A stretch of DNA of 64,000 nucleotides from Welwitschia mirabilis (GCA_051453625.1 JBOZIK010000001.1:175909973-175973972), one strand, 5' to 3'. Shown: positions 47,110-59,330, counted from the first letter of the stretch. Made by a program: numbers and translations. Notes: generated from the letters alone by a model not told the origin.

Positions 47110-48200
47110 TTTATTTTAATGAAAATAAGGTCTAACATATAACAAATTTATCACTTCACTTTCTTCAATCCCATTTAAACCCCTTAGTTTGTATGTTCCC
47201 TTGTTGAAGTTCTGTGAGATGATAGATGATCCTAACCAACTAGGTGAAAACTTTAAAGTCTTTTCAGTTAAGTTTACTTTCAATACTAAGTTTCCTATAT
47301 CATAAAATCTTGGATTCACATGTTTATTATATGCATTACTAATTTGCTTTTGGTAGAGTTAGGTTTGTTGTAAGGCTTTTCTTCCTTTTTTATCTAAAGT
47401 TTCAAGTTGTAAAAGTTGCATTTATTTTTCCATATCAAATAACTTTGGATCATTAACTAGCATCTTTAATATGGGAATTTGAATTTGAATGGGCAAGACT
47501 GCTTCAATACCATAGATGAGTTGAAACAGTGTTGTCCTTATAGTAGTTTTTACTATAGGGTGATAAGCCCATAATGCTAAAGGTAATTTCTCATACTATG
47601 ACTTTGTATTCTTTTATAAGAGTTTCTTGAAATAATTTATGATCAATTTATTTGTAGATTTAACTTGTCCATTTACTTAAGGATAACATGGTATTAACAA
47701 GAAATATTTTATCCTAAATTTGCTCAGAAAAGTTTTCAATTCTAATGATCTAAATTGCAAACCATTATTAGTGATAATGACATAAGGTATGCTAAATATA
47801 GTAATGATGTGATCAAGAATGAAATTTTAAATTTGCTTTCATGTTGTTTGCCATAATGGAACTGCTTTGACCCATTTAGAAAAGTATTCTGTTGTAGTAA
47901 GAATGAACGCATGTTTTCCCAATGAGGCAAGCATAGTAAGAACAATCTTTGAAAAACCCAACTTAGATTAGAAGAAATAAGCTTAATAGGTAGTTAATGT
48001 ATTTTTAATGAAAAGATCTGACAAGTATGACATGTTTTGACTATCTTGAAATAGTCATCATTCATTGTTTTCCAAAAATAGATAGACTATAACACATAAC
48101 CCAAGAGTGATTTTGCCCTCTAGTGAGGTCACATAGTCCAACATGGGTCTCTTTTAGGACATAAGCATATTTACTTGATTTTAGGCATCTTAACAGGATA
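47110..48200 (-). pseudogene. Tat-like integrase, segment B
   Basis: The C-terminal tail (47319-47116) reads FYDIGNLVLKVNLTEKTLKF, then SPSWLGSSII and GTYKLRGLNG. Further right come LPLALWAYHPIVKTT, LFQLIYGIEAVLP, and the catalytic region HIITIFSIPYVIITNNGLQF, where the second Asp is Asn. It duplicates segment A with independent mutations. Confidence 0.8.
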
Positions 48201-49529
48201 TCTTCATTTGACTTCTTATATAATTGTCCTTAATTCAGGGTAAAACACGTTGCTTAATTCTTGAAGTTTCACTTCTGTATTGAAGAGAAATTTTCGGATA
48301 GCCTTTGATTAGTGAAGTAATCTATCAAAGTATTATACCATTCATTATTTACTATAGGATCTTTTATCACTTGACCTACCTCATCTCGTGATAGCTCTAG
48401 ATAAGCAATCATCTAATGTTATTAAGAAAATTTTAACTGATGTCCATGCATGTGACATACTTTTTAAGGGATGAATCTCTAAAACACATTTAACTGAAGT
48501 TTGAAAGATAATCTATGAATTGATTTTCATTTCTAGGAATAGCTAGTAGTTGATATGCTTCAAATAATACACGAATCTTTCTTACTCTTCCAAGATACGC
48601 ACCTAATTCCTGATCTAGCTTTGTACTTGCCTAATATTTGATTGACAACTAATTGCGAGTCACTAAAAATGTGCAATTTTTTGAAACCTACTTGAAGAGC
48701 AAACATAATTCCTCTTATCAAAGCCTCATATTCAACCATGTTGGTTTTGCAATGAAAATTTAGTTTAAAAGAGAATGATCAACTTTTTTTGTTGTTGAGA
48801 AAGAAGACTACTCCTGCAAATCCACCATTTCGGTTAGATGCACCATCGAAAAACATCAATGCATTCTAATTCTTTTTCATTTTGATAATATGAATTTATT
48901 CATTGGAAATTGTTCAAATTCACTTAAGGTTATACCTTCAGCTTTTATTGGTAGATCTGCCATTTATTCAGCTATGTACTTTCCCTTGACTAAATTTTAA
49001 GATTAGAATTCTAAGTCAAATTCAGCGAGAATTAATGTCCACTTTTTTAAACGTGTGCTACCAGTAGAGTATTTAAGTAGATGTTTGAGCAAATTTTGAT
49101 TATTAATTAAAATTATTTAATTTATCATCATATAATGATGAAACTTTTTTGAAGCAAAAAATAAACTTAAACATGCCTTTTCTACTTTAGTATAATTTCT
49201 TTTATATTGATGTAGTGTTATACTGATGAAGTAAGTTGGCTGATCTTGATGTGGCTCATTGAATTAAAAGATCATTGCACTAGTTGATCATGATGTATAT
49301 GCCACGTAAAAGTAAAATGATTGATCAGGCTTAAGTGGACTTAGAACAAGGGTGGATGTCAAATATTCCTTAATTCTATCAAAAGCTTTTTGATAATTTT
49401 CATCTCACTTAAATTGATTGTCTTTCTTAAGTAAATGCATAAATGGTTCACATCGATCTGCTAGAGTTGAAATAAATAGATGTATTGATTGTAGTCTATA
49501 TTAGAGACTATGTAGTTGTTTCAAGTTAC
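48201..49529 (-). pseudogene. Tat-like RNase H and C-terminal RT, segment B
   Basis: The minus strand around 48860-48640 reads MFFDGASNRNGGFAGVVFF, then NMVEYEALIRGIMFALQVGF and KKLHIFSDSQLVVNQILGKY. These are the three acidic blocks of Tat-type RNase H (D in FDGA, E in EYEAL, D in SDSQL), all preserved. 48900-49529 continues towards the RT thumb and matches 50150-50800 in segment C. Stops and frame changes occur outside these blocks. It ends at a gap. Confidence 0.8.
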
Positions 49530-49629
49530 NNNNNNNNNNNNNNNNNNNNNNNNNNNNNNNNNNNNNNNNNNNNNNNNNNNNNNNNNNNNNNNNNNNNNNN
49601 NNNNNNNNNNNNNNNNNNNNNNNNNNNNN
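49530..49629. other. Assembly gap (100 N)
   Basis: Round-number gap between segments B and C of the Tat-like locus. Confidence 1.
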
Positions 49630-50070
49630 GAGCATTAGTAACATAAACATAATGGAGAAAGTACATCACTCAGAGAAAACCCATACAACAAAATAAAGGG
49701 GAAGCACTTGTTAACTTCTTTTTTCTTTCTTTTTTTCTATTTCAAGTAAATCAGAGTAAGTACAACAATAACTATAAGATAATTCATCCCAAATACTAGA
49801 AAACAATTAGATGAAGATGGATAAACAGGGCATGAAGAAGGTTGATTTCTACATCTCTGAATGCCAACCTAGCAAAGTTCATTGGTATGGACGATAACAT
49901 TACTCAATGTCATTAACATGTGGTTCAATGCTAAATAACATAGGGTATCATGTGATAAGGGCAGTGATTATGACGATGCCTATGATTATCTTGTAAAGTA
50001 TGAATATAGTATTTGGGCTATAATTTAATCCAATCATCAGCTATAATTTAATCCAATCATCGGCTATGAA
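49630..50070 (-). other. Third copy of Tat-like 3' untranslated sequence
   Basis: 49790-50070 matches 43430-43690 ('gatggacaaa.agggca', 'gttgatttctacatctctg', 'catgtgataagggcagtg'). It should lie beyond integrase but here joins RNase H directly at about 50071. Confidence 0.75.
50018..50063. repeat. 23-bp tandem duplication at a rearrangement junction
   Basis: 'ctataatttaatccaatcat' plus 'cag/cgg' occurs at 50018-50040 and 50041-50063, immediately before the switch into RNase H sequence. Confidence 0.85.
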
Positions 50071-51600
50071 AAAGAAGACTAGTTCTGCAAATCAACCATT
50101 TTAGTTGGATGCATCATTAAAAAACATCAATGCATTCCAATTCTTCTTCATTTTAACAATATGAATTTCTTCATTAGAAAATTGTTTAAATTTACTTAAG
50201 TTTTTACCTTTAACTTCTATTATTAGATCTACCATTTATTTGGCTATGCACTTTTCCTTGACCAATTTTTAAGATTGGAATTTTAGATCAAATTTAGTAA
50301 GAATTCATACTTACTTTGTTAAATGTGTGCTACCAATAGAGTATGCAAGAATATTTTTGAGAAAATTCCAATTATTAATCATAGTTTTTTATTTATCATC
50401 ACATAATAATGAAACTTTTATGAAGCAAAAACTAAACTCAAACATGCCTTTTCTGTTTCAGTGTAATTTTTCTCATATTGATATAGTGTCCTATTAATAT
50501 AATAAATTGGATGATATTGATGTAATTCATCACATTGAAAGCTAATTGAACTAATTAATGATGATTTATATGCCAAGGTAAAATAATTGATTAGGCTTAA
50601 GTTAATTTAAAATACGTATGGATGTCAAATATGTATTAATTCTATTAAAATACGTTTGATAATTTTTATCCCACTTGAATTAGTTATCTTTCTTAAGTAA
50701 TTACATAAATGATTCATTTGATTTGCCAAAGTTAAAATAAATCAATGTATTTCTTGTAGTCTACCTTGAAGATTATGTAACTATTTCAAGTTGCATAGTG
50801 ATGGCATATTAGTAATTACCTTGATCTTGTTAGGATTAATTTCTATGCTACATTTTGATACCATGAATCCTAAGAGTTTTTTTGATGGCATACCAAATAC
50901 ACATTTCTTAGGGTTTAGGGTAAATTATATCGTCTTTCTTGCACAAACAATTGATTTAGGTCATTAAGATGATCTACAATTATCTTTGACTTTACTACGA
51001 CATCATCAATGTAGTCTTCTATGTTGTGATGAATCATATTATGAAAGATATGTGTCATTGCATGCTGGTAGGTTACACTAGCATTCTTTAATCCAAACAG
51101 CATCATAATGTAATAGAAGAGACCCCATGGTGTTATAAAAGTTATTTTTTGCTAGTCTGCAGGATTAATTAAGATCTGATTATAATCTAAGTAACCATCC
51201 ATAAACGATAAGAGGTTATAACTGGCAGTGTTATCTACTAGGATGTTGAGATTTAGAAAAAGATAGTCATCCTTTAAGGTAATATTATTTAAATCATGCT
51301 AATCAATATGAATTCTGATCTGGCCATTCTTCTTTGGAACGACCACCATATTTGATATTTAATCTAAGTAATCTATTAGTCGAATAAAAAAGGTAGTCAA
51401 GATATACTCTAGATCTTGTTTCACTACTAATGCAAGGTGAGGGTTTAGCTTTCTAACTTTTATCTTACTAGGATCAAATTTGGCTTAAGAACAATGTTAT
51501 GCATAACTATTAATTTGTCGATTCTCGGCATATCTTTGTAATCTCAAGCAAAGATGTTCTATTAGAAGATAGCACATTTTTGAGCTTAGATTTGGTTTGT
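50071..51600 (-). pseudogene. Tat-like reverse transcriptase, segment C
   Basis: The minus strand near 51290-51180 reads NGQIRIHID*HDLNNITLKD, then LNILVDNTA; it continues as MMLFGLKNASVTYQHAMTHI (from 51106) and NIEDYIDDVVVKSK, so the YIDD catalytic pair is intact. Family order is kept. The left end (50071-50140) holds only the first RNase H block (LMFFNDASN*NG, Asp to Asn at FDGA), then breaks into untranslated sequence, so most of RNase H and all of integrase are gone. RT would copy element RNA into DNA. Confidence 0.8.
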
Positions 51601-52261
51601 TGTGGTAATTATTCATTGATCTTAAGAGAATTTTCTCCACTGATGGGATCTATGAGGAAGTTATATGTTGTAACATCCTATTGTTTTGCTAGAGATGATT
51701 TTACATTTTGTGACTTCATTATTTTATGTGCTTCAGAGTTCTCACTTATTTATTCTTGATTTGAAAAGACACAAGGATTTCCTAAGAAATCACTATAATT
51801 AAAATCTATAAGGTTGATATCGACGTACCTTTCGATAGTTTTACCATCAAGGGTGAAATGCAGGGATGTGTTCAATTAACTCCTCATTGTAATATCCTAT
51901 AAGTTAAGAAAATGAAATAAGAATAACAACAATGAGGAACAAACTAAAAGCAAATACTAAAAAACATGTCAAACTACTTTAAAAAGATTTGGAAAACAAA
52001 ACATAAACTATTTTTAGAAGAGACTTTATTCTTTGAATTTTTTCGCTATCAAAAGAAAGTTTTGAAACATTATGCTTTTTGAATATTTATGTGTAGTGTG
52101 ATAGATAGAGGCTTTGCTCAGCCATTGAAACCTTGCTTAAATGGATGAACTTGTTATGTATGAGGTACTTTGACCATTATAGACTTTTTCCTTTGTGTTT
52201 TAACTAGATAAACATACTAGCATGTTATTATTGTCTATTCTTTTATCTTGTTTTTTAGTTT
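51601..52261 (-). other. RT-protease linker of the Tat-like element
   Basis: Between the readable RT and protease. Frames are too broken to assign. Confidence 0.4.
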
Positions 52262-52930
52262 TTATTGGTATAGTTTTTGTAAATACACATATGTACATGT
52301 TTTTATTTGTCTCTTTTTCTTTTTATGTTGAATAAAGGTTTTATCTTTTTTTTTTTTTTTTGTTGGAGGCTTTAAATTATGAGCTATTAAAAAATAATCT
52401 AAGAGGAATGGAATCCATCCCGTGTCTAAAACTTGACTGTCAGAAATAAGTAAGACCTTCATCTTATGAGGGTCCACTACATCACATTCAAAATGTAAGA
52501 AGGGAATAGTCATATTCTCAGATGCAGATGGTAGTGATGGAGAAGATGACGTCAATTGTGCTTTCACATTTGCCATAGTATAATTACGTTCTAATGGCAC
52601 TAATAGTTTAGAGCCCATAAATTTTAGCTTTTGATGGGATAGAAATATGATTACCCTCATGTCCATTATCCAAGGACATCCTAGTAACAAAGTAAATGCT
52701 GCTACATTATTTATTACATGGGGTTCAGTGTTATTGACTCTTTGAGCTACTTCGTTAGGTAAAGTAACTATTCCTTTTAATTTGTTTTTATGATTATTAA
52801 ATCCTCTGATGAGCTTCTCAAGGTATGATGAATCTATTACATTTAATTTGGCTTCATAATTGATAAAATCTCTACTTACTTTTGTAGGCCCGATGTTTAC
52901 ATATATATAAGATGGTTCAGTAACAATCAT
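52262..52930 (-). pseudogene. Tat-like protease region, open for 222 codons
   Basis: The frame reads MIVTEPSYIYVNIGPTKVSR, then DFINYEAKLNVIDSSYLEKL at the active-site region, where the family has an Asp-Gly-Gly-Ala type motif. Here the Asp and Gly positions read Asn-Tyr-Glu, so catalysis is lost. FTLLLGCPWI matches the conserved 'LLGRPWI' C-terminal block. The stretch after it is Ser/Pro-rich and ends in Lys runs (52320-52370, an A/T homopolymer zone). Unusually long open frame for this locus, but clearly a broken enzyme. Confidence 0.75.
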
Positions 52931-54991
52931 CTTCTTAGGGGTTGTAGAAATCTTATCATATGAAAAGTGAATTGTCTCTTCATTTTAATCATTCTTTTGA
53001 GCATTTACGTACTTTGAGGTAGCTTTTTCTTTGTGTGATTGGTTTTCATTAATAGATGATTTTAAGCTTAAATGCTCCTTGCATATCCTTTTAAATGCAA
53101 GTCTATGGGGCTCAGAGTTTTCAATAAGTGAGGTTAAATAATGATATGCCTTCTCTACTTTAGAGGTAACTGCCTGTGTTGGTGTATTTGATCAAGGAAT
53201 AGAACGAATTTGAGAATATTTTTCTCAAATAATTACTTCTAATTTTTTCTTATTCTCTTGAATGACTTATTCTAATGGTTTCTGATGTTGATCTTGGATT
53301 ACCAGAATTTCATAGGGATTGTCATCATTTTGAGATACTGCATTCTATAGTATTGTAATGTAGGAGGTTGAGCAGGAAAGGGATTCTTATAAATCTCAAG
53401 CTATTCATTTGCAGCTGCTAAGATAGTGTTGAATTTTATGTTCTTCTTATTTTCAATGATATCTTGAATAATGTGTTTTAGATTAGAATAATTATTAGTT
53501 TAAGGTCCTTGAACTCGATGGTATTCATAATACTTGGACTTACCATATCCTCTTGGCTTAGGTGCATTCAGGTCCCTTTGTCTAATTGAAGCCAATTGGG
53601 TTACCCCCTTTTTTAGCAACATTAAGAGGATTTGTCTCATTAGAATATTTAATTTCATAAAACTCCTTTTAGATGAAGAAATTGTGGTTTAATTTTGAGA
53701 CCTACTTTGAGCTTAATGTTGAGGCATATATGCTTATTGTTGAGATTGTGGTGGCAGTGACTACTACACTTCTTGTGATGGAGGGTAGAATGGTTGATGG
53801 TAAGTCAGCTTGGGAGCAAAAGCTTATGGAGGAAAAAGGATTTAAGGTGCAATTGATACCATCATTAGGTTGCCCATTAGTTGGGATGGGTAAATCAGTC
53901 AAATCGGTTGATTGATGATAACAACATTCTTTGGGGTATTGCTTCAAGTTTTATTATTGTTCCTTTTGAATAGTTCCATTTGGGATGTATTACCATATTT
54001 TATAGATTCCTTTTCTTGTCCTACAACTTCAATCCTTTTTGCTAGGATGATAGCTTATTCGAAGGTTTCAAATGATTGCATCCTGAGATGTTCTAAAATG
54101 TATGGAATGAAAAACTTAGCAAAGAGATATGTCACATCAGAGTTTACAATAGAGGTTTCCAGTTGTAGGGCAATGACCCTCCATCATCATGCATAAGTTT
54201 CTCCTATTTCATTGAATTATTATTTCATCATAGGTAAGGAATCTAAGATAACACGTTTTATGATATTGATGGAATAATGTTAAACAAACATTTCGAGTAA
54301 TTGTTTTAAACTTCTAATTGAATGATTTGATATCCTATGGTATCATTCCAGGGCTTGTTATTTCAAAGATTGATAAAATAGATAGTAGGTTGTGTTTTGT
54401 TCAATCTTGTACATATGACATGCATGTTTGAATTTTCTTACATGCATGACGAGATCCTCTACTCCTATGAATTTCTCAAAGTCAAGCATTTCACTAGGTA
54501 ATATAATTTTGCTAGGAACAGAGGGATAAATTATAGTGTCATTGAAGTTAGAATCTAAATAGCTTTTCTTATTTTGGAGACCTTGTTTCAAATCATTAAT
54601 AGCTTCCCAAATGGTTGTCACATTAGGTTGATTGAGAGTTTTATTTTTAACTTGTCTATTTTTAGGTGATTCCTCTCCATTTATGGAGTACTTGGACAAG
54701 CTATCGTTGTTGGCAGCCTATTTATTTAAGCCTTGTGCTTGTGTTTATTATTGGATTTTTGGGTTTTCTTTATGACCCCATTCATTGGTTGCTTTTCTTA
54801 TAAAAGAGTTCATTCTGATGAGCTTGACTCCCTTCTTGACTAGTTAATCCTAATCTTTTGGATGCCATAACATGAATTTGTTCCCTAGGATGGACAAGGT
54901 ATGAGTCCCAATATGCTCTATAGTCCATGGTGGCATAAAAATCATCTACAGTGAGTGTAGAGGGGTCCTGTTGAATGAGGAGTTTGTACAT
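52931..54991 (-). pseudogene. Tat-like gag
   Basis: The N-terminus lies at 54991-54782 (MYKLLIQQDPSTLTVDDFYA..., then AYWDSY). The middle part is at 54699-54358, with LDFEKFIGVEDLVMHVRKFK leading into the capsid core. Continuing left, ALEWYHRISNHSIRSLKQLL, then FNEIGETYA*WWRVIALQLE and VTYLFAKFF, equals the conserved capsid segment with the 'EYA.RWR' motif. At about 53.5 kb YEYHRVQGP followed by NLKHIIQDIIENKK is the damaged zinc-knuckle region. It is broken by stops between these open pieces. Confidence 0.8.
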
Positions 54992-55120
54992 CTCCTAAAA
55001 AATTCAGGCCTTTTTACCTCTCATTGACACTGACATTTTTGCTATTTTAAGTTTATAAAAAGGTGATGAAAAAGGTGAATGTAAAAAACTTGACAAATTA
55101 TTGAAAAACTCACTAGAGGG

Positions 55121-55138
55121 GCCCTCCTTCTAGTGCCA
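55121..55138 (-). promoter_or_regulatory. Primer-binding site of the Tat-like element
   Basis: The complement reads TGGCACTAGAAGGAGGGC, directly next to the LTR end and starting with the usual TGG. I recognise the 'TAGAAGGAGGGC' form from Tat-type elements but do not name the tRNA. Confidence 0.65.
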
Positions 55139-55140
55139 AA

Positions 55141-55344
55141 CTATTTAGAGGTTTTTATCTCCCATAAATGATGGATTAGTTCTAATGTTACTTGATGATA
55201 GGTGACTTTGGTGGTTTGATAGCGATTTGAACAAGTTTAAGCCAAACCTAATGCCTTGACCTACTTGGCCGAAGTTGACTGACTTTGACTATGTTTGACT
55301 GTGTTTAACTAACTTGGACTTATGTTGACTGACATCATATGATG
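55141..55344 (-). repeat. Truncated 5' LTR of the Tat-like element
   Basis: Only about 204 bp of the U5 end remain. It aligns with 41480-41683, then stops abruptly at 'gacatcatatga', where chromovirus LTR sequence begins. The remaining ~1.35 kb is absent. Confidence 0.8.
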
Positions 55345-55346
55345 TC
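55331..55346. repeat. Perfect 16-bp palindrome at an LTR-LTR junction
   Basis: GACATCATATGATGTC spans the point where Tat-like LTR ends and chromovirus 2 LTR starts. In the intact partners (41670 and 62983) neither side is palindromic alone. Confidence 0.85.
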
Positions 55347-57472
55347 GGTAATCACAAGCAGACAGGGGTGACAGTCATGGAGTTGGCAAGGGCTCGTAGC
55401 AGCAACATGCATGGTGAGGAAGGACTCTAGGTGGTTTTTGGTAGGAAATGGCATATTATACCTTAGGGATAGCACTGCCCAGCAAAAACCAGGGGCGTAG
55501 GCAGCAAGCAGTGAATGATGACAACAGGAAGACGAGTGAAATCTACTATAAGGAAAGGACTAAACAACAAGACCCATGTGGACATGAGAGGGAAGAGTGT
55601 TTTGAATGATGTAGGTAAAAAAAAGTAAAGTTTAGAATAAAATGAAAAAATAACCACTGGTGATACATCCCTTAAATTGATTACATTTAGGTTTTATCGC
55701 CAAAACTTTATTTGCTAGGAGTTGAATCTTAAGTCTTCTCCTAGGCACCCTATTAGGCTGACTATGATTATTATGCAGTCACTTGAGGTAAACAATGAAC
55801 AACCTTAACCTTATTTCATTTAATTAAATATCACAATGCTTATTTTTAAAATATGTTTTTTAAGTTTCTTAAAGGGGAGCTAACTAAATTTTTACTTAAC
55901 ACTTATGTGATGAGTATAAAATCAATCATAATTCATTATAAGTATTACATTGTCCTTTTAAATAACATGTAGTTAAGATAAAATGCCATCTCAACTATTA
56001 AAATGATAAGAAACCAAATAATTTATTTACATAAAACTGAAACATGTTCATAATAAATAGTTAAATAAAGTATCTTATTGCATAATTCCAAACATAACAT
56101 TGAAGTTCAACCATTTATTTAAAAATGTAACATGATCATAAATAACTATATAATAACTAAATGAAATAGGTAGAAGACACCTAAACAACAACAAACAATA
56201 TCTTCTTTTTGCCTCATCATTTTCATTTACTCCTTCATAAGCAAAAGTGGTGTGAGAACTGTATTTTAACATAGTTCCTAATACGACCCATGACAAGGGA
56301 TCAGGTTGGAAGAAAGGTATCCAAGATAAGGATGAGTTCCCAACAAGTGATATAACCAATACCACTACCAATTTGCATTATCTTATTTACAATTATCTAA
56401 TCACAATAAGTAATCCCACATGCACCTTACCAGGAATGGGGTAAAAATCATAAAGGTGTGCACAATCTCATCTTTTTGTCCATGGCAGTCCAGTCCTAAT
56501 GCCTTGGGACTCCCAATACTCTCTCTGAAGTCCATACATGTGGTTATCCTAGTCAGTATTAAATTCATAATTTAATTTACATAAGTCAATGGTCATCTAA
56601 GATCACAAGTATAAGTTTCATAAAAAAGGGATAGTCAAGGAAGATACATGATAAATTAACAACAAGATCAAAGATAGTTTTATAAGGTCTTCACAAGCTA
56701 AGACTGAAGAGAACTCATAGTAAATAGACATAAGAGTTATAGATGACTACAAGATAACTTGACACATCATCATACATACACAAGCATTCATGCCATAATA
56801 CAACATTCAATTCACATATACAAGAAATAACATGATATGCAGGAATTTAAAAGAGAGGGTTTGTGGACTACACCTACTTAGCAAAATCCAAGTACTCCTA
56901 ACTGACTCTGGCTTCACATAATCAATTTACACAATTTAACTCTATTAACAAGGGATTTAGGTATTTATAAATAAGGACTACTAGTAAACTGATAATATGG
57001 TTCAAGTTAACCACAAGAAGTTTAGGATTCCTTAATCCTTCCTTTCCATGTATGGCCATTAAGTGTAAACAATGACATAATAATATTTGAAAATTAAATA
57101 AAATTATAAAATAAAATAACATGAGCATTGTTTATCATAACTCCCGCATAACAAAATATAACTCATAGAAGAGACATATGTCAAGCTACAAGTTAGATTT
57201 TAAGTTAACTCAAAATATCTACAATCAAATTACATCAATTAAATAAGAATGCATGAGAGATAGTAACGCTTAAAATTAACTACAACTTCAAAATAAAAAC
57301 ATCTAAATAATATGAAGGAACATCATGTAGTTATCTCTAATTTTATAAATATTTTCATTCTAATATTTAAATTATAGTTGTCTATTTTTATTAAACTTTT
57401 TAAAAGAAAAATATATTATCCATTTAATTGATAAAAAGATTTTCTAACCTTGGTTAAGTTCTGGATGTGACA
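55345..57472 (-). repeat. 3' LTR of chromovirus 2, 3'-truncated
   Basis: Begins on the minus strand TGTCACATCC (complement of 57463-57472). 55345-55700 aligns closely with 62983-63340: 'aggaaatggcatatt', 'gatacatcccttaaattgat' and 'tacatttagg' are common. The final ~1.2 kb of the LTR, present at 61808-62982, is missing here. Small frames within it (56075-56371 and others) are not genes. Confidence 0.85.
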
Positions 57473-57479
57473 AATCTCT

Positions 57480-58130
57480 GCCCATTAAGAGGTTTTCTCC
57501 TAGAAATGAGTTAAAAGATTAGGTTTCCACTACATGATATCGCTCTCTGACTCCTAAGTCGCTTCATCTTTAATTTTGCCTAACCACTAAACTTTATATC
57601 TCTTAACTGCTTTTCCTTGAAGAATCATCTCCTTCTTATTAAAAAGTTTCACTGGTTGAGCCTATATAGAATGGTCAGGAGGAATAGTAATATCCTAATC
57701 TGGAACAATCTTCGATCCATTTGAAACACGCTTTCTCAATAGTGATACATGAAAGACATTATGTCGCATAAATAACTAGGGAGATAGTGCTAGGTTATAT
57801 GCCATAGATCTAACTTTTTTAATTACCTTATAGGGTCCTATAAGGCATGGGACTAACTTTTCTTTCTTACCAAATCTGAATACTCCCTTAAAGAGGGAAC
57901 ACTTAAGGAACACATGATCACCTTTCTGAAATTCAAATTGCCTTCTATGCTGATTTGCATATTTTGCTTACTAATCCTTCACTGCTTTAAGTCTTTTCTT
58001 GATTTGCCTAACTTTCTCTTCTAGTTGTTGAGTGGAAGGAACTTGCAATAATCTCTTATCTGCCATATCAAACCAAGAAACTTAAGTTCTACACACTTTT
58101 CCATACAAGGCTTCAAACAGTGCATCACCA
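57480..58130 (-). pseudogene. Chromovirus 2: integrase C-terminus and chromodomain-like tail
   Basis: The minus strand reads HDVFHVSLLRKRVSNGSKIV, the usual end of the gypsy integrase C-terminal domain. Then comes PVKLFNKKEMILQGKAVKRY with KV*WLGKIKDEAT*ESESDI, matching the chromodomain pattern 'VLWKG....ATWE'. Chromodomains guide integration to marked chromatin (known for chromoviruses). Two Trp codons have become stops. The frame ends just before the polypurine-like stretch at 57473-57492. Confidence 0.75.
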
Positions 58131-58179
58131 ATTGATTCCTGGTAGCTATTATTTTATGTAAATTTGATTAAGAGAAAAT

Positions 58180-58960
58180 GATCTACTCATAATCCTCTAA
58201 AATTAAGGATAACCATCCTTTACAAATATTTCAAAAATTAATTCACCTTTTAGTCTGTCCATCTGTTTGTAGATGTAAAGTTGTACTCAAGTTTAATTTT
58301 GTTCCCACCTCCTTATGGAAAGCTATCCAAAATCTGGATGTGAACTTTCTATCTCTATCTAAAATATTACCTTGGGAATTCCATGAAGTATAACAATATT
58401 CTTCACATACTCTCTTGCAATTCTTTTGGCTAGATCAGTTATTTTCACAAAAGAAAAATGTGCACTCTTCGTTAAGAGATCTATCACAACAAAACTAGAG
58501 TCAAGTCCTTCCTTGGATTTATGAAATCCTATAATGAAGTTCATACTAATCGTTTTTTTGAATTCCACTATGGAATGCTATGGAGGTGAAAAAAGTCCTG
58601 CTTGATGCCTATGCTTAGCTTTAACTAGTTAATAAGTCATACATTTCACTACAAAATCAACTATATTAGATTTCATTCTATGCTACTAATAGAACTGCTT
58701 GATATCCTTATATATTTGATTAACTCCTAGATGAATAGCATATTTTGTTGCATGGATTACTCAAAGAGTAATTGCTTAATCCTTACCACATCAAGAATTA
58801 TAATCTTCTCCAAGTAACATATTAGATCATCTCTTAAGATGGAGAACCCTTATAATCCAACTTCTCTAACTCTTTTGCATAATGGACAATTTTGTTGTGT
58901 GTCCCATATTACTGGCAATAACTCATCATTTACCTTCAAGTGGTAAAGTGTATGCCTTCT
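58180..58960 (-). pseudogene. Chromovirus 2: integrase zinc and catalytic core
   Basis: The open piece 58568-58359 reads ISMNFIIGFHKSKEGLDSSF, then VVIDLLTKSAHFSFVK and [10 protein letters not shown], the first half of the catalytic core (the first Asp of the 'SMDFI' block is Asn). [20 protein letters not shown] followed by LHLQTDGQT covers the second catalytic Asp and the 'HPQTDGQ' block; the DRD Asp is kept. Upstream (right) VIWDTQQNCPLCKRVREVGL is the region before the zinc-binding domain. Confidence 0.8.
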
Positions 58961-59330
58961 TTTACTTAAGGCATCTACCAAAACATTAGCTTTTCCTTCA
59001 CGGTTATTCACCAAGAGATCATAATCCTATAAGAATTCTATGCATTATCTTTGTCTAAGATTTAGATTAGGCTGGGTATGAATGTACTTCACAATCTTGT
59101 GATCCATTCAAACCTCTATCTATTCTCCATAAAGGTAATGCATCCAAATCTTCAAGGAATGAATAATTGCTGCTAGCTCCAAATCATGCACAAGGTAATT
59201 TTTCTCATGGTTCTTCAATTTCCTAGATGTGTAAGCAATCACCTTACCATCTTGCATCAAGACTGTTCCTAAGCCTTCACCTGAAGCATCTATGTAAACA
59301 GTGTAAGCCTTCCTAGTTCTGGCATTCTTA
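58961..59330 (-). pseudogene. Chromovirus 2: RNase H
   Basis: The minus strand reads [20 protein letters not shown], then [20 protein letters not shown] and [18 protein letters not shown], the full first half of gypsy RNase H with Asp (YIDAS) and Glu (DLELAA) preserved. DHKIVKYI and NLRQR*CIEFL*DYDL continue the domain, then ANVLVDALSKR closes it. Two Trp or Arg positions are stops. Confidence 0.85.

Larger units (their letters stand above)
41479..55344 (-). mobile_element. Tat/Ogre-like Ty3/gypsy locus, rearranged
   Basis: A minus strand element: LTR remnant and primer site on the right (55121-55344), then gag, protease, RT, RNase H and integrase going left, and a complete 3' LTR (41479-43027). 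The interior is not colinear. The 3' untranslated and integrase regions occur twice or more (43430-46552, 46653-49529, 49630-50070), with 100-N gaps between. This is either a cluster of related copies or a mis-joined assembly. Family assignment rests on the RT block LFGLKNASVTYQHAMTHIFH and the gag core. Confidence 0.75.

Noticed and set aside
47742-47945. 67-codon minus strand frame at 47.8 kb
   Set aside because: Shadow frame of the integrase, whose true frame reads HIITIFSIPYVII on the same strand.
53673-53947. Open frames on both strands near 53.7 kb
   Set aside because: They fall inside the Tat-like gag region and do not follow its reading frame; no conserved motif.
55121-55138. Primer-site-like sequence considered as part of a tRNA gene
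   Set aside because: No cloverleaf or A/B boxes around it; its position against an LTR end explains it.
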